In this document: piece after piece, positions 6,506-12,753 of the stretch
How the letters are laid out: each line of letters begins with the position of its first letter
Position numbering within the stretch: the stretch's first letter is position 1
Source: Candidatus Coatesiibacteriota bacterium
Lineage (GTDB): Bacteria; Oederibacteriota; CAKKQC01
Assembly (NCBI GenBank): GCA_023265785.1
Contig: JAHFSL010000026.1
Coordinates: 1-12,753, forward strand
DNA length: 12,753 nucleotides
Direction: 5' to 3'
Translations under genes and position numbers: made by a program
The notes under the pieces: model-generated
What the model was told of the DNA's origin: nothing
Seen by the model: only the letters and a program-made list of their open reading frames with translations
Databases searched by the model: none

Positions 6506-7577
6506 CCCGATCGGGCTGGATCTGGGCAGCCGGGCGTACAAGGCCGTGTCGCTGGGGAAGGTGAAGGACGGGTACACGCTGAACGGCCTGGCCTTCCAGG
6601 AACTCCCGTTTCCGGAGGAGGAGATCCCGCCCGAGGAATTCCTCGCGGACAATCTCAAGCGCTTTGTGCGCGAGGGCGGCCTCAAGATGCGCGACGTGGT
6701 GGTCTCGCTGTCGGGCGAGCACACCAACCTCCGCGTGCAGGAGATGCCGCGGATGGGGAAGGAGGAGCTCCGCAACGTCCTGCCCTACGAGATCGAGCAG
6801 TACCTGCCGATCAACCCGGAGGAGAGCGTCGTGGATTTCGAGATCCTGGGGGATGTCAAGGCCGACGCCTCCAAGATGAGCGTCCTGCTGGCCGGCGGCC
6901 AGCTCGCGGCGGCCGACTCGCTGTACAAGTCCATCGCGGCCGCGCGCATGACCTGCCATGCCATTGACGTGGACGACCTCGCGCTCGTCAACATGTTCGC
7001 GGCCAATTACGCCCATGATGAGGAATACCGCAAGGTGGTCTGCCTGATCAACGTTGGCAACCGGATTACCTCGGTCCTGATCTTCGACGAGGGCATCATC
7101 CGGTTCTTCCGCTCCATCACCATCGCCGGGGAGACCCTGACCAAGGACATCCAGCGCGAGTTCGCCCTGAAGGCGGAACAGGCGGAGGACCTCAAGAAGG
7201 AGCAGGCCAAGATCGTCGTCGAGGAGGCCGCCAACTTCTCGCTCTCCATGTTTGATCGGGCTGATCGGAGCCTGCAGATCTTCGAGTCCATCAGCGGGAA
7301 CCTGAACAAGCTCCTGGCCGAGATCAAGCGCTGTCACGACTTTTACGACACCCAGTTCAAGGGCCGGAGCGTGGAGCGCATCCTGCTGGGCGGCGGCGGA
7401 GCCAAGCTCAAAAACCTGGACCGATTCCTGGGGGACAAGCTCGGGATGCCCGTGGAGTTCGCCAACCCCTTCCGGCAGGTACGGGTGCCCGCCAAGGGGG
7501 CGGTCAGCACCCTGGTGGAGGAGCACGGCCCCGCCTTTGCCGTCGGGGTGGGTCTGGCGCTCCGCCAGTTCGGGTGA
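6498..7577 (+). CDS. pilM: Type IV pilus assembly protein PilM (actin-like ATPase)
   Basis: PilM is a cytoplasmic actin-fold protein that binds ATP and the N-terminus of PilN, joining the pilus alignment complex to the motor side. The start at 6498 gives 359 residues, typical of the family, beginning MANPIGLDLGSRAYKAV, the first phosphate-binding loop. The second phosphate loop is at 184-199 (INVGNRITSVLIFDEG) and the adenosine motif is at 296-303 (LLGGGGAK). The conserved LPYEIEQYLP lies at 95-104. There is no signal peptide or membrane segment, as expected. It overlaps the preceding prepilin-peptidase fragment by 8 bases and begins the conserved run pilM-N-O-P-Q, with pilN starting 16 bases after its stop. 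Confidence 0.96.
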   Translation: MANPIGLDLGSRAYKAVSLGKVKDGYTLNGLAFQELPFPEEEIPPEEFLADNLKRFVREGGLKMRDVVVSLSGEHTNLRVQEMPRMGKEELRNVLPYEIEQYLPINPEESVVDFEILGDVKADASKMSVLLAGGQLAAADSLYKSIAAARMTCHAIDVDDLALVNMFAANYAHDEEYRKVVCLINVGNRITSVLIFDEGIIRFFRSITIAGETLTKDIQREFALKAEQAEDLKKEQAKIVVEEAANFSLSMFDRADRSLQIFESISGNLNKLLAEIKRCHDFYDTQFKGRSVERILLGGGGAKLKNLDRFLGDKLGMPVEFANPFRQVRVPAKGAVSTLVEEHGPAFAVGVGLALRQFG

Positions 7578-7593
7578 TTGAATTCAGTCGTCC

Positions 7594-8172
7594 ATGCTGA
7601 AGATCAACCTCCTTCCCCCCAGCGTCAAGGCGGCGCGCACCAAACGGCTCATCATGCTGGCCGTGACGGCCGGCGTGGCCGTGTTCCTGACGATCCCGGC
7701 CGGCGTGTGGTATCTCAAGTTTTCCCGGGTGGCAAGCCTGAAGGCGGAGATCAAGGCGCTGGACAAGGAAGCCGAGGCCGGGGGCTACCGCGAGATTATG
7801 GTCAAGGTGGACGCGCTGAAGGTCCAGGAGGCCGCGCTGGCCAAGAAGCTCGACGTCCTCGACAAGCTTCTCGTCCGGCAGGCCAGCTGGATCAAGATCC
7901 TGGAGGCCCTGAGCCTGTCCCAGAGCCAGTCCAAGGACCTGTGGCTCCAGACCTTCTCAAGCCGCCCGCTGACCACGGCGCCGGACGCGGGAAAGACCGA
8001 GCTCACGCTGACGGGGGTCGCGTTCTCCATCGCCTCCGTCGAGGATTTCGTCCGCTCCTTCCAGAAGGCGGACTTCCTCCCGGAGCTCAAACAAACGCCC
8101 GTCGTCCACAGCGCCACGGATGAGGGACAGGCGTTAATCCAGTTTACCGCCGTCTTCAAGTTCAAAGTCTAG
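7594..8172 (+). CDS. pilN: Type IV pilus assembly protein PilN
   Basis: PilN is a single-pass inner-membrane protein that binds PilM through its short cytoplasmic tail and pairs with PilO in the periplasm. The N-terminus MLKINLLPPSVKAAR carries the INLLP motif that docks into PilM. One membrane helix follows at about 19-41, then a periplasmic coiled coil (about 45-95) and a ferredoxin-like C-terminal domain (about 95-192). The 192-residue length is normal. The start ATG lacks a clear Shine-Dalgarno sequence (the 16-base spacer after pilM reads TTGAATTCAGTCGTCC), so translation may depend on coupling to pilM. It ends with TAG at 8170-8172, 10 bases before pilO. Confidence 0.94.
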   Translation: MLKINLLPPSVKAARTKRLIMLAVTAGVAVFLTIPAGVWYLKFSRVASLKAEIKALDKEAEAGGYREIMVKVDALKVQEAALAKKLDVLDKLLVRQASWIKILEALSLSQSQSKDLWLQTFSSRPLTTAPDAGKTELTLTGVAFSIASVEDFVRSFQKADFLPELKQTPVVHSATDEGQALIQFTAVFKFKV

Positions 8173-8182
8173 GGGACACAGG

Positions 8183-8806
8183 ATGGCCATGCCCGCACTC
8201 GATCTCAACAAGCTCAAGAACATCAAGCTCACCAAGGAGCAGCAGCAGTATGCCGCCGTGTCGGTCCTCCTGCTGGGCCTGGGCATCTACGGCTACTGGA
8301 CCTACGTCCTGGTGCCCTTTGCGAGCCAGATCAAGACGCTGGAGAATTCCCTGAAGGAAAAGAAGGAAAGCATCGAGAGCGCGCGGAAGCTGAAGGACAA
8401 GTGGGAGGAGTACACCCAGCGGCTCTCCCGAGTTCAGGCCGGGCTGGCATTCATGGCGCGGCGCCTGCCCCCCGCGCAGGGCGTGGACCTGGGGCTGTCC
8501 AAGCTGGTTCGCATGTCCACCGAGGGCGGTGTCGTGCTGGTGGCGATTGGTGGAGACAGCGATGCGACGAGGACAAAATCCGAATATGAGGGTTATAAGA
8601 AATCCGTGACAAATTTCTGGTTCGCCGGTGATTATCACCAGCTCGGCGCATTCCTTGCCAAACTTTCGGGCGAGGACCTGATCTACCTTGCCGAGGACCT
8701 CGTCATGATCGGCATGCAAGGCTCATTCGTGGACAAGTTCCACCTGAGTTCAGCCGTCCAGCTTAAGCTGATCACCTACGCCGAATTGCTGCCGGAGGGG
8801 AAATGA
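8183..8806 (+). CDS. pilO: Type IV pilus assembly protein PilO
   Basis: PilO is the inner-membrane partner of PilN; the heterodimer spans the periplasm and contacts PilP. The 207-residue protein has a short basic cytoplasmic tail, one membrane helix at about 23-45, a charged coiled coil at about 48-95 and a C-terminal ferredoxin-like domain. AGGGG at 8171-8175 is 7 bases before the ATG. PilO is the least conserved of the set, and the call rests on these features plus its place between pilN and pilP. A short stretch of the C-terminal domain (about 8571-8640, residues TKSEYEGYKKSVTNFWFAGDY) is clearly richer in A and T (29 G/C of 70) than the rest of the operon. The stop overlaps the pilP start as ATGA. 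Confidence 0.92.
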   Translation: MAMPALDLNKLKNIKLTKEQQQYAAVSVLLLGLGIYGYWTYVLVPFASQIKTLENSLKEKKESIESARKLKDKWEEYTQRLSRVQAGLAFMARRLPPAQGVDLGLSKLVRMSTEGGVVLVAIGGDSDATRTKSEYEGYKKSVTNFWFAGDYHQLGAFLAKLSGEDLIYLAEDLVMIGMQGSFVDKFHLSSAVQLKLITYAELLPEGK

Positions 8807-9345
8807 TCCGTCTGCGCCCCGCCTTCGCCCCCGCCCTGCTGGCGGGCCTGCTGGTGTCCGCCGGGCCGTCCGGGGCCGCGGATGAGCCCAAGGACCTCAT
8901 CAAGTCTCGCAAGTGGGAGGTCCAGCCGGTACCGTACCGCACCGAGGGCCGCCCGGATCCGTTTCTCTCGCAGGTCCCGCTCAAGAATGTCCTCAGGGAG
9001 GGTCAGGGACGGATTCGAATCGTTTCTCTGGGTCTCTCGACGATCATCGTGGGCAAGCGAAAGGTTGCCATCTTCAAGGAATTGCACGGCCCCGAATTCT
9101 CATATATTCTGGTGAACGGGGCGCTGATCGGCCCCGATCACAAGCCCATCCCGGGCGTGGCCGGCACCATTGAGGCGCTGAACGGCAAGGCCGAGTACCG
9201 GGTCACTCTGAAGCAGGGCGGCGACAAGGTGGAGTTCACTCAGCCCAACTGGGAATTGGCCGGGCGCAAGGTGGAACGGGCCGTTCCCGCCGCCGCGGGC
9301 GCGGCGACAATGCGCAAACCATCCGAGGGAGGATCATCGCAATGA
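8803..9345 (+). CDS. pilP: Type IV pilus assembly protein PilP, without a lipobox
   Basis: PilP links the PilN-PilO dimer to the PilQ secretin across the periplasm. The 180-residue protein has an N-terminal hydrophobic signal (about 5-20), with likely signal peptidase I cleavage around SGAA at 23-26. The family hallmark YRTEGRPDPF lies at 45-54, followed by the beta-rich C-terminal domain (about 65-155) that binds PilQ. Classical PilP is a lipoprotein, but this one has no cysteine anywhere, so it cannot be lipidated and must be soluble in the periplasm or tethered by an uncleaved signal. It starts by an ATGA overlap with pilO, with GGAGG at 8794-8798, and ends in an ATGA overlap with pilQ. 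Confidence 0.93.
   Translation: MIRLRPAFAPALLAGLLVSAGPSGAADEPKDLIKSRKWEVQPVPYRTEGRPDPFLSQVPLKNVLREGQGRIRIVSLGLSTIIVGKRKVAIFKELHGPEFSYILVNGALIGPDHKPIPGVAGTIEALNGKAEYRVTLKQGGDKVEFTQPNWELAGRKVERAVPAAAGAATMRKPSEGGSSQ
9328..9341 (+). promoter_or_regulatory. Ribosome binding site for pilQ
   Basis: GGAGG at 9328-9332, within GAGGGAGGA, lies 9 bases before the pilQ ATG (9342) and inside the 3' end of pilP, supporting this start. Confidence 0.6.
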
Positions 9346-11585
9346 AGCAGAGCTGGTGGCGGGTCGGCCTGGTGACGGCCCTGATACTCGGCGGCACCGT
9401 CGGCCGTCCGGCCGCGGTTCGGGCCGAGGAGGAGCTGGCGGTTGAGGAAGACGCGCCGGCTCCGGCCGCTGACGCCGCCGTGACTCCCGCGGCTCCCGCG
9501 ACCAAGGCCGCCCCCGCCGCGAAACCCCGCGCCGCCGGCGCGACCATCGCCACGGTGACGGTGGTCCCCGTGGACGGGCAGACCGAGATCCGGGTCGCCG
9601 GCAAGGGCAAGCTCGTGCCGCACATCTGGAAAAAGGAATCCAAGATCGTGCTCGACTTCGCCGGCGCGCGGTACGCGGCGCCCATCGTGCCGCTGGGACC
9701 CCCGGGGCTGGGCGACATCCACCTCGTGCGCGGCGCCCAGAACAAGGGGTTCGCCCGCGTGGTGGTCGAGTTGACCACCATGGTCGGGTATACCGTCGCC
9801 TCCAAGGCGGGCTCGTTCACCCTGACCCTGGCCACGCAGGGCGTGGCCGGCCCGGATGCGGCCGATGCCATGGCGGCCCCGGCGCCCGTGGCCACGGCAT
9901 CGCCCGCCGGGGCGGCGGCCGCGTCCGCGGCGGCGTTCCCTTCGAATCCGGGCGCGACCGAGGCGATGGATGGTGGGACGGGGCGGGCGCGCGTCCTCCA
10001 TGCCATGGTGACCGACCTGCCGGACCGGGCCCGCCTTGTCGTCACGGCGGACGGCATGCTCCGGTACAAGCTGGCGAGCCTGGCCGATGGCCGGGAACTC
10101 CAGCTATCGCTCTTCGATGTGGATCTCAAGTGGTCCCCGCCGCATGTGGTACTCAAGGACGGGCCCATCACGGATGTTCGGGCCGACCAGGTCACCAATC
10201 CCGCGGCGCAGGTCCGGGTCACGGTGAAACTGCGGACCGCGCGGCCCTACCATGTGCGCCGCGACCAGAACCAGGTCATCCTGGAGGTTGAGAAGGAGTC
10301 CGAGGCGGAGTCCGCGGCGGCGGATACCGGGATGCACAAGGGCGACCTCATGCACAAGGTGACGCTGAATGTGCAGAACGAGGACATGCCCTCCCTGGTC
10401 AAGGCCCTGGCCTTTGAGGCGGGTTTTGAGAACGTGATCCTGCCCGTGACCCCCGTCTCGCGGCTGGTGACGCTGAGCCTGCGTGAGGTGACGTTCGCCA
10501 AGGCGCTGAACCTCGTCCTGGCCCCGTTCGAACTCGTCTGGAAGGTGGATGCCGGTGTCCTCCGCGTGGACCAGCAGACGGTCTTCGAGAAGGAGATTGA
10601 GACGGTCGCCCTGTCCGGCGGCGGGAGCGGGGATTCCGGGAAATCGTCGGATGCGGCAGGCGGCTACGAGACCCGCGTCTTCCATTTGCGCAATGCGAGC
10701 CTGGCCTTTTTCCCGGTCGGAACGCCCAGCGTGGTCGTCCAGGCGGTACAGTTCGCCCTCCTGGTCAAGAATTCCCGTACCGGCATTCAGACCGACCCCC
10801 GCACGAATTCGCTGATCGTCACCGATGTGGCGTCCAACATGGGCAAGATCGCGTCCATCATCCGCCAGTTGGATATCAAGGTGCCGCAGGTCATGATCCA
10901 GGCCCGGTTGGTCTCGCTGAACCGGAATTCGACAAATCAGTTCGGGATTAACTGGAACGCCGAGCGCGCGACACCGGCGAATCCGACCGTCAACGCACAT
11001 TCCACCGGTTCCGGCAAGGGTGAATACACCTTGAAGACCGGGTTCCTCGGTCCGGGCTTCAACCTGGAAGCGACATTGGACATGCTCCAGACCAAGGGGG
11101 ACATCGAGACCCTCCTCAATCCGAGCATCGCGACCCTGCACGACCAGACGGCGACCGTCGGATCGGTCCGCACGCTGAATTATGATCAGAATATCGTGAT
11201 CCACACGCCCACGGGCGATGTGCCGGGTACCCAGCAGGCCTCGGTGACGGTGCCGACCACGCTGACCGTCCGGCCGCATGTCAACGCGGACGGCACGATT
11301 AGCATCAGTGTCATCATCGAGCTCACGAGCGTCGTGGACGAGAATGCCAAACCACCGAGCACCGACCGGCAGAATGCCTCCACCGCCCTGGTGGTCCGGA
11401 ACCACGAAACCGGTGTCATCGGTGGCATTCTGCGGGATTCCAAGTCGAAGACGATCAGGAAGGTGCCGCTCCTCGGGGACCTACCGTGGTTCCTGGGTGG
11501 GGCGCTCTTCCGCACGACCACCGATTCAGTGGTGAAGCAGGAGCTTGTCCTTTTCCTGACCCCCACGATCCAGGACGACATCTGA
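9342..11585 (+). CDS. pilQ: Type IV pilus outer-membrane secretin PilQ
   Basis: PilQ forms the multimeric outer-membrane channel through which the pilus passes. The 747 residues contain a signal peptide (about 1-28, ending AVRA|EE), an Ala/Pro-rich linker (about 35-65), a first AMIN domain (about 68-165), a second Ala/Pro linker (168-207), a second AMIN domain (about 216-316), a secretin/TonB short N-terminal (N0) domain (about 338-410), an N1-type domain (about 444-525) and the secretin barrel domain (about 515-742). The barrel shows LLNPSIATLHDQTATVGS (591-608) and the C-terminal signature VGG-like GVIGGILRD...VPLLGDLPWFLGGALF (691-723) with VLFLTPTI at the end. AMIN domains bind peptidoglycan and place the secretin. 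The protein has no lipobox, so outer-membrane insertion may need a pilotin elsewhere. It overlaps pilP by ATGA; aroC starts 16 bases after its stop. Confidence 0.97.
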   Translation: MKQSWWRVGLVTALILGGTVGRPAAVRAEEELAVEEDAPAPAADAAVTPAAPATKAAPAAKPRAAGATIATVTVVPVDGQTEIRVAGKGKLVPHIWKKESKIVLDFAGARYAAPIVPLGPPGLGDIHLVRGAQNKGFARVVVELTTMVGYTVASKAGSFTLTLATQGVAGPDAADAMAAPAPVATASPAGAAAASAAAFPSNPGATEAMDGGTGRARVLHAMVTDLPDRARLVVTADGMLRYKLASLADGRELQLSLFDVDLKWSPPHVVLKDGPITDVRADQVTNPAAQVRVTVKLRTARPYHVRRDQNQVILEVEKESEAESAAADTGMHKGDLMHKVTLNVQNEDMPSLVKALAFEAGFENVILPVTPVSRLVTLSLREVTFAKALNLVLAPFELVWKVDAGVLRVDQQTVFEKEIETVALSGGGSGDSGKSSDAAGGYETRVFHLRNASLAFFPVGTPSVVVQAVQFALLVKNSRTGIQTDPRTNSLIVTDVASNMGKIASIIRQLDIKVPQVMIQARLVSLNRNSTNQFGINWNAERATPANPTVNAHSTGSGKGEYTLKTGFLGPGFNLEATLDMLQTKGDIETLLNPSIATLHDQTATVGSVRTLNYDQNIVIHTPTGDVPGTQQASVTVPTTLTVRPHVNADGTISISVIIELTSVVDENAKPPSTDRQNASTALVVRNHETGVIGGILRDSKSKTIRKVPLLGDLPWFLGGALFRTTTDSVVKQELVLFLTPTIQDDI

Positions 11586-11601
11586 GCGGCCGCGCCGTCA
11601 C

Positions 11602-12753
11602 GTGTTCCGCTACCTGACCGCGGGGGAATCCCACGGCCAGTGCCTGGCCGCCATCGTCGAGGGCCTGCCCGGCGGCCTGCCCCTCAAAGCCACGGACCTG
11701 AATGTCGACCTCAAGCGCCGCCAGGGCGGGTACGGGCGCGGCGGGCGCCAGAAGATCGAGGCGGACGAGGTCCAGATCACGTCGGGTGTACGGGGCGGAT
11801 TGACGATCGGCAGTCCCGTGACCCTCCTCATCCAGAACCGCGACTGGGTGAACTGGGGACGCATCATGGCGGTGGAGGCGGCCTCCTCGGCCTCGCCGAT
11901 TACCACACCCCGTCCCGGCCACGCGGACCTGGCGGGCGTGCAGAAGTACGGCACCGGGGACGTGCGGAATATCCTGGAGCGGGCCAGCGCCCGCGAGACG
12001 GCCGTGCGCGTGGCGGTGGGATCGGTCGCCCGCCGCCTCCTGGGTGAACTGGGCGTGGAGCTTGTGGGGCACGCCGTGGCCGTGGGCCGCGCTGCGGCGC
12101 GTCCGTGGGTCGGCCGGCTGGCGGACCTCAAGCGCCGCACGGATGCCTCGGAGGTCCGCTGTGCCGATCCGAAGGCCGCGACCGCCATGGTGCGCCTCAT
12201 TTCGGCGGCCATCCGGAACCGCGATACGCTGGGCGGGGTCATCGAGGTCCGGGCGGCGGGACTGCCGCCGGGCCTCGGAAGCCACGTCCAGTGGGACCGC
12301 AAGCTGGACGGCCGGCTGGCCCAGGCGGTGATCAGTATCCAGGCCTTCAAGGGCGTGGCCATCGGGGATGCCTTTGGGGTGGCGCGGGAGCCCGGTTCGC
12401 GGGCCCATGACGAGATTTTCTGGTCCCGCGCGCGGGGCTATCACCGGCGGACCAATCGCGCGGGAGGACTGGAGGGCGGGATGACGAACGGCGAGGAGCT
12501 TCTCGTCCGGGCCGCGGTCAAGCCCGTCTCCACCTTGATGCGGCCGCTGGCTTCCGTGGACCTCGTGACCAAGCGGCCCGTGCCCGCCCTGCGGGAGCGC
12601 TCCGATGTGTGCATGGTCCCGGCGGCGGCCGTCGTGGCCGAAGCCGTCGTGGCCATCGAGCTCGTCCGCGTGTTCCAGGAAAAGTTCGGCGGCGATAGCC
12701 TGGCCGAGATGCGCCGGAACCTCGAAGGCTATCGCAGGTCCCTCCGCGGGACC
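11602..12753 (+). CDS. aroC: Chorismate synthase, 3' end cut by the window
   Basis: AroC converts 5-enolpyruvylshikimate-3-phosphate to chorismate using reduced FMN, the last shared step of aromatic biosynthesis. The frame starts with GTG at 11602 (protein beginning MFRYLTAGESHGQ) and stays open to the window end, giving 384 residues, close to full family length. Conserved blocks in order: GESHG at the N-terminus, RRQGGYGRGGRQKIE, TPRPGHADLAG, LERASARETA.RVAVG, DTLGGVIEV, GLPPGLGS, SIQAFKGVAIGDAFG, TNRAGGLEGGMTNGE, KPVSTLM and ERSDVCMVPAAAVV, all intact. The 16-base spacer after pilQ has no promoter, so aroC is probably transcribed from the pilus operon, although the ribosome binding site is weak. 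In related genomes aroK and aroB often follow, but that is outside the window. Confidence 0.96.
   Translation, partial: MFRYLTAGESHGQCLAAIVEGLPGGLPLKATDLNVDLKRRQGGYGRGGRQKIEADEVQITSGVRGGLTIGSPVTLLIQNRDWVNWGRIMAVEAASSASPITTPRPGHADLAGVQKYGTGDVRNILERASARETAVRVAVGSVARRLLGELGVELVGHAVAVGRAAARPWVGRLADLKRRTDASEVRCADPKAATAMVRLISAAIRNRDTLGGVIEVRAAGLPPGLGSHVQWDRKLDGRLAQAVISIQAFKGVAIGDAFGVAREPGSRAHDEIFWSRARGYHRRTNRAGGLEGGMTNGEELLVRAAVKPVSTLMRPLASVDLVTKRPVPALRERSDVCMVPAAAVVAEAVVAIELVRVFQEKFGGDSLAEMRRNLEGYRRSLRGT

Noticed and set aside
6234..7526. 430-residue open frame on the minus strand opposite pilM and the pilD fragment
   Set aside because: It is the antisense of clear pilM coding sequence with no domain motif; its tail is Arg/Pro-rich shadow sequence.
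10104..11405. 433-residue open frame on the minus strand opposite pilQ
   Set aside because: It lies entirely inside the well-conserved pilQ and has the Arg/Gly/His-rich, low-hydrophobicity composition of antisense reading in GC-rich DNA, with no recognisable domain.
1..12753. CRISPR array, tRNA, rRNA, insertion sequence or attachment site
   Set aside because: No spaced direct repeats, tRNA-like cloverleaf, rRNA sequence, transposase frame or terminal inverted repeats were seen; coding sequence covers almost the whole window.

Overview
All genes in this window lie on the + strand. The DNA is strongly GC-rich (about two thirds G+C by eye, not computed) and tightly packed, with most genes overlapping or separated by 0-16 bases. 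The organism is a diderm (Gram-negative) bacterium, because the window encodes an outer-membrane PilQ secretin with its PilMNOP alignment complex and a periplasmic-type cell-wall amidase. Gene order pilM-N-O-P-Q followed by aroC is, from general knowledge, seen in Desulfobacterota-like and related deep diderm lineages. I cannot fix the phylum from this window alone.

Layout. (1) Bases 3-2760 hold housekeeping genes: the C-terminal part of an N-acetylmuramoyl-L-alanine amidase (cut by the window start), a PgeF/YfiH-family peptidoglycan-editing (laccase-domain) protein, and shikimate dehydrogenase (aroE). (2) Bases 2761-2829 are the only real intergenic gap and probably hold the promoter for the pilus genes. 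(3) Bases 2830-11585 form one type IVa pilus block: two tandem PilT-type retraction ATPases, the platform protein PilC, a short protein made only of the cysteine-rich N-terminal domain of a prepilin peptidase, then pilM, pilN, pilO, pilP and pilQ. (4) From 11602 to the window end is chorismate synthase (aroC), almost complete but without a stop codon in the window.

How the genes work together. PilM (cytoplasmic, actin-like) binds the N-terminus of PilN. PilN and PilO pair in the inner membrane, and PilP connects them to the PilQ secretin, the pilus exit pore. PilC is the inner-membrane platform on which the motor ATPases act. The two ATPases here are retraction-type; the extension ATPase PilB, the pilin PilA and a complete prepilin peptidase are not in the window and must lie elsewhere if the system works. 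Two shikimate-pathway genes bracket the pilus block (aroE before, aroC after).

Most of the window is ordinary, well-conserved biology. I found no convincing new system. The points most worth a second look are the stand-alone prepilin-peptidase N-domain, the awkward pgeF/aroE junction (a long out-of-frame overlap or a sequence error), the gap-free tandem pilT pair whose second copy has lost a conserved motif, and a PilP with no lipoprotein cysteine.
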